Shown here: positions 27,465 through 36,253 of the stretch, piece by piece | Position numbering within the stretch: position 1 is the stretch's first letter | Layout: each line of letters opens with the position of its first letter | NCBI RefSeq assembly: GCF_035944355.1 | Contig: NZ_DASZBH010000006.1 | Span: 1-64,000 of the forward strand | Reading direction: 5' to 3' | Length of the DNA stretch: 64,000 nucleotides | DNA from: Frateuria_A sp035944355 | Lineage (GTDB): Bacteria > Pseudomonadota > Gammaproteobacteria > Xanthomonadales > Rhodanobacteraceae | Program-made: the position numbers and the translations under genes | Notes under the pieces: generated by a model | Seen by the model: the letters and a program-made list of their open reading frames with translations, nothing else | The model's database searches: none | Told to the model about the DNA's origin: nothing

Positions 27465-27594
27465 GGGGAATGGGGAACGGGGAACAGGGAACGTGAGAAG
27501 TCCGGGCAAGCGCCCCGTTGCGCTTCGATCGGGGCGATCGCGCGACCTGCTGCCGGACCCTATGCGTTCCCCGTTCCCTGTTCCCTGTTCCCCG
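27465..27594. repeat. GGGAACGGGGAAC-type inverted repeat element, copy 2
   Basis: The left arm (27465-27495) and right arm (27564-27594) are 31-bp near inverted complements made of GGGGAA(C/T) and AGGGAAC units. About 68 bases lie between. It occupies almost the whole guaB-guaA gap and has the same design as the element at 13734-13897. Confidence 0.8.
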
Positions 27595-27602
27595 TCGATG
27601 CC

Positions 27603-29183
<1,581 letters not shown>

Positions 29184-29482
29184 TCTCAAGCCCTGCCATC
29201 AAGGGTTTGCGAGCCCCGGCCTGACAGGCGGGAAGCGTTTGCCGCTATGCGTCTTCCCAGTAGTCGACCTTGTCGGTGAGGCGTCCTACATACTCGAAGG
29301 ACCGCTTCTGTTTGGATCCACCCGGCGGGCTTCCTGCAACTACGGCGAACGTGCCTGCGTCCAGGCTCGCTTGCCCGGTGGCAATTCGATTACGCGGTAC
29401 CCCGACTTCTTCCCGCCCAGCAACGTCGCCACAGGGCTGACACGGGACGCATAGCGTTCGCCGTGCGTGGCTGCGTTGAAGC
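29184..29482. other. intergenic region after guaA; no gene seen
   Basis: These 299 bases lie between convergent guaA and the YciI gene. Short open frames exist but have no recognisable family pattern, and I see no clear hairpin with a T run. Confidence 0.4.
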
Positions 29483-29818
29483 TCAGGTTTCGGAGTGACA
29501 CCGTGGGGATGGGAGCATCGAGTCCCATGGGTGGCCGCTGGCAGCCATCGTCGGCTGCCAGCGAATGACGGTATAGGCAGCAACGCGGGCCCGGCTGAAA
29601 GGGTCTTCCGAGATCCATTGAGAAACCTCTTCCGTGGTTTTCGCGGTGGCGAGTATCACGCCACCCGTTCGCGGTTCCTTTCTGCCCGAGAGAAGAAAAT
29701 GGCCGGCCTCATAGTGGCGCGCCAAAAACTCCCGGTGGCGCTCCATGTGCCGGTCAATCTCATCGAGAGGACGCAGGTAATCCAGCAGAATCAGATAGAG
29801 CATCGCTTGTTTTCCCAT
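29483..29818 (-). CDS. YciI-family protein (YCII domain)
   Basis: A 111-residue product whose first ~95 residues follow the YCII ferredoxin-like fold: MLYLILLDYLRPLDEIDRH, ARHYEAGHFLLSGRKEPRTG, GGVILATAKTTEEV and SEDPFSRARVAAY with the conserved D-P-F. The ATG at 29818 overlaps the upstream reductase stop codon (TGATG), so translation is coupled. A second ATG at 29803 gives the more usual family start. YCII proteins are small dehydrochlorinase-like or accessory proteins; the substrate is unknown. Confidence 0.85.
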   Translation of the reverse strand: MGKQAMLYLILLDYLRPLDEIDRHMERHREFLARHYEAGHFLLSGRKEPRTGGVILATAKTTEEVSQWISEDPFSRARVAAYTVIRWQPTMAASGHPWDSMLPSPRCHSET

Positions 29819-30828
29819 CAAGGCCGCAAAAGAATGGATCCGGCCGACGCGCCGGATTCGAGCGCGCGATGCGCTTCGGCCGCCTTGGCGAGGGGAAACA
29901 CGGCGCCGATGTGGGCCTTCATGCCGTGCTTTAGGCCGTCAAAGGTGGCCGCCGCACCCTCCCGGTATAGGGCTTGATCGGACATGAAGCGAAACACCCC
30001 TGGGCGCGACAGCGCCACCGAGCGCGTTGGGCCAAGCATGGACCAGTCGATGGGGCCAGGATCGCCGCCAACCTGTCCGATACTGGCGGCCATACCGAAC
30101 GGTCGGACGACGGACAGGGTATCGGCCAGCGTCTTCCCGCCGATACCGTCAATGGCATAGTCGACGCCACGTCCGTCGGTAAGCCTTCTCACCTCTTCTA
30201 CGAAGTCCTGCTCGTGATACAGGATCGGATGATCGAGTCCGTATTGTTTGGCAAGGGCCGCCTTTGCCTGGCTTCCGACCGTGCCGATGACGCTCGCCCC
30301 AAGCCTCTTCGCCCACTGCAGCAACACGAGCCCAAGTCCGCCCGCCGCCGCATGGATCAGGATCGTGTCGCCGCTCTGCACCGGATAGACGTGCGCCAAC
30401 AACATCTGGGCCGTAATTCCCCGCAACAGAAGCGCCCCGACGTCATCGTCAGCGAGGCCGTCCGGCACGTGCAGCAGCCGCGACGCGGGAATATTGCGTG
30501 CGCTTGCGTAGCTACCCACCGGCGGACCGGCGTAGGCGACGCGCTGCCCCGGTTCAATCCCCCTGACCTCCGCGCCGACGGCCTCGACGATGCCGACCGC
30601 TTCCACGCCGAGCCCGGAGGGAAGGTCCGGCAAGGCATACACGCCGGTCCGATAATAGATGTCGACGAAGTTGACGCCGATGGCGGTGTGGCGCACGCGG
30701 ACTTCGTTCTTGCCGGGCGCGGGAAGTAAGAAATCCCTCGCCTTCAGTTGGGAAACGTCGCCGTATCGTTCGACTACGACCTCGGTCGCGTTGGACTGGC
30801 AAACCTGATGAATGGATTCCATAACCAT
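29818..30828 (-). CDS. NADPH:quinone oxidoreductase, zinc-independent alcohol dehydrogenase family
   Basis: A 336-residue medium-chain reductase of the QorA type. GVNFVDIYYRTGVY is the family's quinone-reductase signature, IHAAAGGLGLVLLQWAKRLGA forms the NADPH Rossmann loop, and no structural zinc cysteines are present. It forms a probable operon with the overlapping yciI-like gene and is divergent from a LysR regulator across 83 bp. That arrangement suggests regulation in response to a quinone or other electrophile. Confidence 0.92.
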   Translation of the reverse strand: MVMESIHQVCQSNATEVVVERYGDVSQLKARDFLLPAPGKNEVRVRHTAIGVNFVDIYYRTGVYALPDLPSGLGVEAVGIVEAVGAEVRGIEPGQRVAYAGPPVGSYASARNIPASRLLHVPDGLADDDVGALLLRGITAQMLLAHVYPVQSGDTILIHAAAGGLGLVLLQWAKRLGASVIGTVGSQAKAALAKQYGLDHPILYHEQDFVEEVRRLTDGRGVDYAIDGIGGKTLADTLSVVRPFGMAASIGQVGGDPGPIDWSMLGPTRSVALSRPGVFRFMSDQALYREGAAATFDGLKHGMKAHIGAVFPLAKAAEAHRALESGASAGSILLRP

Positions 30829-30911
30829 GTTGCTCTTTTGCCCAGGGAAATTGCGCGGCAAGATTGCACTGGCCACGACTGCCCAGCCACCCCGAATCGC
30901 GAGCATCTGTT

Positions 30912-31823
30912 GTGCAAAAACGCACAAGCCTGAATTCTTCAAGCGGACACCGCCTTCAATGGGACGACGTCCGTTATTTCCTGGAGTTGGCGAGACTGGG
31001 CAGCCTGTCGGCCGCGGCGAGGACGCTAGGCGTGGAGCACTCGACGGTTGCCAGGCGCATCGAATCGCTGGAGCAATCCCTGGGCATACGGGTATTCGAC
31101 CGTCTGGCCAGGGGATGGTCACTTACACGAGAGGGCGAGATCCTGACCGCACAGGCTCAACGCCTGGACGACGAGGCACAGGCATTTTCCCGTGCGGCGC
31201 TGGGCGCGGCGTCCCTGCGTGGCACCGTGCGGCTTTCCGCACCGCCGGTATTTGGGAGCCATTTTCTCGTGCCAAAGCTGGCTGCGGTCCGGTCGCAATG
31301 GCAGAACATTGATCTGCAGGTCATCGGCGAATCAAGGGATGCCAATCTGTTCCGGAGCGAAGCCGATCTGGCCATACGTCTCTTACGGCCGACGGCACCG
31401 GGCCTGACCGCTCGTCGCCTCGGTGAGCTGGGCTACGGCGCCTACGCTGCGCACGGTTACACCAGCCGCCCCGCCGGGGAATGGGAGTTCCTCGGTTACG
31501 ACGACAGGCTCAGGCATGTGCCGCAGCAGCGCTGGATCGAGCAGGTAGCCGGCGATAGGCCCTTCGTGTTGCGGAGTAACGACCTGGCGGCCTTGGCGCA
31601 AGCGGCACGGGCGGGATTGGGCATAGCGGCGCTTCCCCATTTCCTTGCGGCCGGCGACGCCACACTGGCGCTTCTGTCCACCGCGGAGTGTCCTGCTCCA
31701 CGACCGCTGTGGCTGGTGATGCATCCGGACGTCAAGCGATCACCGCGAGTCCGCCGGGTGGCTGACGTGCTCATCGCCCTGGTGGGCGACATGAAAAACC
31801 TGCTGCTGGATGGCACGTGCTGA
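30912..31823 (+). CDS. LysR-family transcriptional regulator
   Basis: This 303-residue protein has an N-terminal winged helix-turn-helix (WDDVRYFLELARLGSLSAAA and LGVEHSTVARRIESLEQSLG). The C-terminal periplasmic-binding-like effector domain (about 100-290) is of the type shared with CrgA-like members. The GTG at 30912 is chosen because longer starts would run toward the divergent reductase promoter; the exact start is uncertain. It most likely controls the quinone reductase/YciI pair next to it. Confidence 0.9.
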   Translation: MQKRTSLNSSSGHRLQWDDVRYFLELARLGSLSAAARTLGVEHSTVARRIESLEQSLGIRVFDRLARGWSLTREGEILTAQAQRLDDEAQAFSRAALGAASLRGTVRLSAPPVFGSHFLVPKLAAVRSQWQNIDLQVIGESRDANLFRSEADLAIRLLRPTAPGLTARRLGELGYGAYAAHGYTSRPAGEWEFLGYDDRLRHVPQQRWIEQVAGDRPFVLRSNDLAALAQAARAGLGIAALPHFLAAGDATLALLSTAECPAPRPLWLVMHPDVKRSPRVRRVADVLIALVGDMKNLLLDGTC

Positions 31824-32002
31824 CTATCACCGCGTAGACCTTCCATCGAACGAACTCGGGCACGTGCGTGCCTCCGAAGGCTTGCAGGTAGCCCAGAAGC
31901 TGTCCCTAGTCGCCAAGCTTCAGTGTTCGAATGGTCGGGCAACCCGGAGCCGGGGGCGGCTACAATGCCGGCCCGCCTGCATCGCCGCCATCGCGCGTGT
32001 CC

Positions 32003-32491
32003 ATGACCGAGTTCCTCCCGCCGACCGCTACGACGTTCTCGCCCGAGGACGAATCCTGCATGCGCCGCGCGTTGCAGTTGGCCGCCCACGCGCGCGATGC
32101 GGAAAACGAGGTGCCGGTCGGTGCGGTGCTGGTGCACGAAGGCCAGATCGTCGGGTTGGGCTGGAACCGCAACATCACCCTGCACGATCCCACGGCACAC
32201 GCCGAGATCATGGCCTTGCGTGCGGCCGGCGAGAAGCTGGCCAACCACCGCATCGTCGGCGCCACCCTGTACGTGACGCTGGAGCCGTGCGCGATGTGCG
32301 CGATGGCGCTAGTGCACGCGCGGATCGGCCGGGTGGTGTATGCGGCCACCGATCCCAAGACCGGCGCGGCCGGCAGCGTGTTCGACACGCTGGTGTCCGA
32401 CCGGCACAACCACCGCGTGCTGGTGCAGGGTGGGTTGCTCGCCGCCGAGTCCGGCGAGATGCTGCGGGAGTTTTTTCGCTCGCGGCGGTGA
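32003..32491 (+). CDS. tadA: tRNA-specific adenosine deaminase
   Basis: A 162-residue zinc deaminase that makes inosine at the wobble position of tRNA-Arg. The zinc and proton-shuttle residues are H66-A-E68 in PTAHAEIMAL and P95-C96-x2-C99 in LEPCAMC. The C-terminal region GSVFDTLVSDRHNHRVLVQGG is typical. It stands alone on the plus strand and ends 19 bases before the convergent hybrid histidine kinase. Confidence 0.95.
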   Translation: MTEFLPPTATTFSPEDESCMRRALQLAAHARDAENEVPVGAVLVHEGQIVGLGWNRNITLHDPTAHAEIMALRAAGEKLANHRIVGATLYVTLEPCAMCAMALVHARIGRVVYAATDPKTGAAGSVFDTLVSDRHNHRVLVQGGLLAAESGEMLREFFRSRR

Positions 32492-32510
32492 AGTCCGGGC
32501 CGGATTGCGG

Positions 32511-34202
32511 CTACCGGTCCAGCGCCGCCCTGATCCGCCTCGCCAGCGCCTGCCCGGTGAAAGGTTTCGGGAGGAGGTCCACATTCGCATCCAGCCGGCC
32601 GTCCCGGAGAATGGCGTTGCGCGCATAGCCGGACGTGTAAAGCACCTTCAGGCCGGGGCGGCGCTGCCGCGCTTCCTCGGCGAGCTGGCGGCCGTCCAAG
32701 CCTCCGGGAAGGACCATGTCGGTGAAGAGCAGGTCGACCTCGGGCTCGCGCTGGAGCAGCGCCAGGCCAGTCGCCGCATCAGGCGCGGCCAGTACGCGAT
32801 AGCCCAGCTCGAGCAGCACCGTTGCCGAATAGGTCAGAAGATCGGCGTGGTCTTCCACCAGCAGGACGGTTTCGCTCCCACGCGGCGCCGGGTTCTCCAG
32901 GTCCGGATCCGCAGGGTCCGCTGAGCGAGCATCCAGGCAGCGCGGGAGGTAGAGCTTGACCGTCGTACCCTGGCCAAATTCGCTGTAGATGCGCACGTGG
33001 CCGCCGGACTGGCGGGCGAACCCATACACCTGGCTCAAGCCCAGACCCGTTCCCTTGCCCACGTCCTTGGTGGTGAAGAACGGCTCGAAGGCCTTCTGCA
33101 GAACCGTCTGATCCATGCCGTGTCCGGTATCGCTGACGGCTATGAGGACGTAGTGACCTGCCGATAAAGGCTCGGGGACCGAGGCGACGTAGTCCTCATC
33201 GAGGCAGGCGTTGCTCGTCTCGATGGTCAGGCGCCCGCCCTCGGGCATCGCATCGCGGGCATTGACCGCCAGGTTCACCAAGGCGTTTTCCAGCTCCCCC
33301 GCATCCGCCATCGCGGACCACAGACCGCCTCCGGCGACGGTTTCCAGCGCGATGGTCGCGCCGAGCGTGCGTTGCAGGAGATCCGCCAGGCCGGTGATCA
33401 GGCGGCTGGCGTCGGTGGATCGAGGCTGGAGAGGTTGGCGCCGCGCGAAGGCGAGCAGGCGCGAGGTCAGCGTGGCGGCCCGTTGGGCGCCGTGACGAGC
33501 CATCGTGACGGCGCGCTCCATCCTGGCCCGCGCGTCTTTCGCCGGGCTCGCAAGCTGCCGTTCGATCGTTTCCAGACCGCCAAGAATGACGGTCAGCAGG
33601 TTGTTGAAGTCGTGCGCCACACCGCCGGTGAGCTGGCCGATCGCCTCCATTTTCTGCGCCTGGCGTAGCCGGTTTTCCACCTCCTGTCGCTGCGCGAGCT
33701 CCTCGGCGACGCGCGTTTCGAGCGTGCCTGCCAGCTCCCGCATTTCGGCCGTGGCGACGTCGGCGCGTCGGCGTGCCTCCAGCAATTCCTGCTCGTAGCG
33801 CCGCCGGTCGCGCGCCCGCATCACGGTGATGCGGATGGCCAGCGTGCGGCCGTCCGTATCGCGTCGCTCACGCGCGTTGACCAGCACCGGCATGACCGTG
33901 CCGTCGGCACTCCGCAGATCCAGCGCGACCTCGTCGAAGGCGCCCTGCATGCGCAGGAGAGGAGCGAAATGCGTTTCGTAGTAAATCTTGCCGGCGATGG
34001 ACAGCAGCTCGGGGAAGCGGCGACCGGCCAATCGCCCGGGCTCCACGCCGAGCCAGTCGGCCAGGGTGTGGTTGACGCGGTCGATGCGACCTTCCGGTCC
34101 GGCGACCAGGTAGCCGCAGGGCGCATGTTCGAAGAGATCATGCAGCTCTGCGTCGCCAGCGCAGGCTGGCGACGCAGTGGTGACTGCATCAGAGGAAGGC
34201 AT
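32511..34202 (-). CDS. PAS-containing hybrid histidine kinase with receiver domain
   Basis: A 563-residue soluble sensor. An N-terminal PAS domain (about 20-140: LFEHAPCGYLVAGPEGRIDRVN, then DGTVMPVLVNARER) is followed by a coiled coil. The HisKA helix has phospho-acceptor H197 in GGVAHDFNNLL. The ATPase carries ALVNLAVNARDAM, SDTGHGM and GKGTGLGLSQVYGF. A C-terminal receiver has its aspartate in LLFTDMVLPGG and a lysine in LLPKPFTG. No membrane segment is present. The start overlaps the end of the RsbQ-like hydrolase gene by 14 bases, a strong sign of coupled expression. Confidence 0.92.
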   Translation of the reverse strand: MPSSDAVTTASPACAGDAELHDLFEHAPCGYLVAGPEGRIDRVNHTLADWLGVEPGRLAGRRFPELLSIAGKIYYETHFAPLLRMQGAFDEVALDLRSADGTVMPVLVNARERRDTDGRTLAIRITVMRARDRRRYEQELLEARRRADVATAEMRELAGTLETRVAEELAQRQEVENRLRQAQKMEAIGQLTGGVAHDFNNLLTVILGGLETIERQLASPAKDARARMERAVTMARHGAQRAATLTSRLLAFARRQPLQPRSTDASRLITGLADLLQRTLGATIALETVAGGGLWSAMADAGELENALVNLAVNARDAMPEGGRLTIETSNACLDEDYVASVPEPLSAGHYVLIAVSDTGHGMDQTVLQKAFEPFFTTKDVGKGTGLGLSQVYGFARQSGGHVRIYSEFGQGTTVKLYLPRCLDARSADPADPDLENPAPRGSETVLLVEDHADLLTYSATVLLELGYRVLAAPDAATGLALLQREPEVDLLFTDMVLPGGLDGRQLAEEARQRRPGLKVLYTSGYARNAILRDGRLDANVDLLPKPFTGQALARRIRAALDR

Positions 34203-34986
34203 CGATCGCGGCCACGGTCTCAGCGGGCGCACTGAGGTTGGGACAATGGCCGGTGGCCTGCATCAGGACCAGATGGCTGCCGGGGAGCCGGTCGTGCACG
34301 TAGCGGCCGACGCTTTCCGGTGCGATCACGTCATCCATGCATTGAAGCACCAGTGCGCGGGCCGTCAGCCCGTCGAGGTCAGCCCGATTGTCCGAGAGGA
34401 ACGTGGTACGCGCGAAATGGCGCGCGATCTCTGGATCGGAGCGGCAGAAGCTGTTGGTCAATTCCTCTGCGAGTTCGGGGCGGTCGCCGTTTCCCATGAT
34501 GACCGGCGCCATGTTCTGCGACCAGCCCATGTGGTTGCTGTCCAGGAAGTCGAGCAACTCATCGATCTGTTCTGCGGAGAAGCCACCTATGTAACCAGTC
34601 TCAGGCTCGTCGATATAACGCGGCGAAGGGCCGACCAATATCATGTCGCTGAACAGTTCCGGTGCCTGCCGCAAAGCCAGGACACCGATCATGGCGCTGA
34701 CGGAATGCCCTACGAACACGCCGTCGCGCACGTCCAGCTCACGGCAGAGCGTTACCACGTCCTGAGCGTAGCCCTCCAGTGAGCCATGCCGTTCGCGGTC
34801 GAACGCAGAGAGGTCCGACTGGCCCGCGCCGATATGGTCGAACAGCACCACGCGGAAGCGATCCTCGAAAGCCGGCGCCACCCAGCGCCACATGTTCTGG
34901 TCGCAGCCGAAGCCATGGGCAAAAACCATCGTGCGGGTCCCGCGACCGCTGATGCGTACGTTGTGGCGAGTCAGGATGTCCGGCAT
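34189..34986 (-). CDS. rsbQ: RsbQ-like alpha/beta hydrolase (PAS-kinase partner)
   Basis: A 265-residue alpha/beta hydrolase that closely follows Bacillus RsbQ as I recall it: VFAHGFGCDQNMW, FDHIGAGQSDL, GYAQDVV, VGHSVSAMIG, MVGP-like ILVGPSPRY, and LQCMDDVIAPESVG. The catalytic triad is S95, D219 or D218, and H247 in GHCPNLS. In Bacillus, RsbQ is required for the PAS-domain phosphatase RsbP in energy-stress signalling and probably delivers a small hydrophobic ligand. Here it overlaps a PAS-domain histidine kinase instead. The plant receptors D14/KAI2 belong to the same fold group. Confidence 0.9.
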   Translation of the reverse strand: MPDILTRHNVRISGRGTRTMVFAHGFGCDQNMWRWVAPAFEDRFRVVLFDHIGAGQSDLSAFDRERHGSLEGYAQDVVTLCRELDVRDGVFVGHSVSAMIGVLALRQAPELFSDMILVGPSPRYIDEPETGYIGGFSAEQIDELLDFLDSNHMGWSQNMAPVIMGNGDRPELAEELTNSFCRSDPEIARHFARTTFLSDNRADLDGLTARALVLQCMDDVIAPESVGRYVHDRLPGSHLVLMQATGHCPNLSAPAETVAAIDAFL

Positions 34987-35058
34987 GGGCCCTCGGAAAA
35001 AAGCGTAACAGCCGATGTTAGCCCCTCGAGGTTAACCCGGTGTATGCGCGCAGATCCG

Positions 35059-35868
35059 TCAGGCCAGCAGGAATGCCAGCGCGTCCGCGCAGGGCTGTTC
35101 GACTTTCAGGCTCAATAGGGGGTCAGCTCGCGTCCTTCCCAGGTTCACTGCCGCCACCGGCTTGCCGGCGCGGGCGGCCGCATGCACGAAGCGGTAGCCG
35201 GAGAACACCATCAGCGAAGAACCGACCACCAGCACGGCGTCGGCCGCTTCCAGTCCCTGCAACGCATCGGCCACGCGATCGCGCGGCACGTTCTCGCCAT
35301 AGAACACCACGTCGGGCTTGAGCACGCCGCCGCAGTCGGGGCAGGGCGGCACCACGAACCGGTCGAAATCCAGCCGTTCCAGGTCCGCATCGCCGTCGGG
35401 CGCCTCCGCGGCCTCCAGAGAGGCCCATGCAGGGTTCAGGCGTTCGAGTTCCTGCTGCAGTTCCGCGCGGGGCAGGCGATGGTCGCAGCCCATGCAGCGC
35501 ACCTGGTCCAGCCGTCCATGCAGGTCGACCACCTGGCGGCTGCCCGCGCGCTGATGCAGCCCGTCCACGTTCTGGGTCACCAGCAAGCCGACGTGGCCCT
35601 GTGCCTCCAGCTGCCGCAGGGCGTGATGGGTGCCGTTGGGCACCGCGCGGCCGAAGTGTCGCCAGCCGACCAGGCTGCGCGCCCAGTAGCGTTTGCGCAC
35701 GCGCTCCTCGCCCATGAAGGCCTGGAACATCACCGGCGGCGTACGCTTCCAGGCGCCGTCGGCGTCGCGGTAGTCGGGAATGCCCGAGTCGGTGCTGCAA
35801 CCGGCGCCGGTGAGCACGAACAGGCGGCGGTGGCTGTGGATGAAGCGGGCGAGCGGAGCGGCATGCAT
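35059..35868 (-). CDS. NAD-dependent protein deacylase, SIRT4-like class II sirtuin
   Basis: A 269-residue sirtuin. NAD-binding motifs are GAGCSTDSGIPDYRD (21-35) and TQNVDGLH. The catalytic base is H117 in DLHGRLD, and the zinc ligands are C125/C128 and C176/C179. GSSLMVFSGYR and the GIPDYR motif point to the SIRT4-like subgroup, for which deacylase or lipoamidase activities are reported. The start ATG at 35868 gives the family's normal length. It is divergent from the DUF3606 gene. Confidence 0.93.
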   Translation of the reverse strand: MHAAPLARFIHSHRRLFVLTGAGCSTDSGIPDYRDADGAWKRTPPVMFQAFMGEERVRKRYWARSLVGWRHFGRAVPNGTHHALRQLEAQGHVGLLVTQNVDGLHQRAGSRQVVDLHGRLDQVRCMGCDHRLPRAELQQELERLNPAWASLEAAEAPDGDADLERLDFDRFVVPPCPDCGGVLKPDVVFYGENVPRDRVADALQGLEAADAVLVVGSSLMVFSGYRFVHAAARAGKPVAAVNLGRTRADPLLSLKVEQPCADALAFLLA

Positions 35869-36037
35869 GAGCCAAGTATGGCGGCGGCCGCGGCGCATTG
35901 CGCGCCCCGCACGAGGGGCCTGCGCGCGCCCCGCCACGCCATGGTTTACGCCTGTCTCATCTTTCCGTGACAGCACCTTCAACGCACCCACACGAAGATG
36001 GCGGTGCTGCCGCAACACTGCGGCCACGGGTGACGCG

Positions 36038-36253
36038 ATGAACCAGTCCGACCGGACCTTGAGCACCATCAACGATAGGGATCCGTTCGCCATGCGGTAC
36101 TGGTCCAAGCAGTTGCGCGTATCCGAGCGCGACCTGCGCGAGGCGATCGCGGCGGTCGGCACCAGCACGCAGGCGGTGCGCCAGTACACCAGCCGGCCGC
36201 AGGCCAGCCACGCGGGCCAGCCGCGCGGCGCCAGCCGCCGCCGCGACGATTGA
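36038..36253 (+). CDS. small DUF3606 protein
   Basis: A 71-residue protein matching the DUF3606 pattern: INDRDPFAMRYWSKQLRVS and RDLREAIAAVGTSTQAVRQYT, a short helical hairpin, followed by a basic glycine/serine tail. The function of DUF3606 is unknown. The stop codon overlaps the glgE start (TGATG), so it is the first gene of the glucan/trehalose operon or at least translationally coupled to it. Confidence 0.8.
   Translation: MNQSDRTLSTINDRDPFAMRYWSKQLRVSERDLREAIAAVGTSTQAVRQYTSRPQASHAGQPRGASRRRDD

Noticed and set aside
32511..34202. The RsbQ-linked gene as an RsbP-type serine phosphatase
   Set aside because: It has an HisKA histidine motif, HATPase motifs and a receiver, and no PP2C aspartate motifs, so it is a hybrid histidine kinase.
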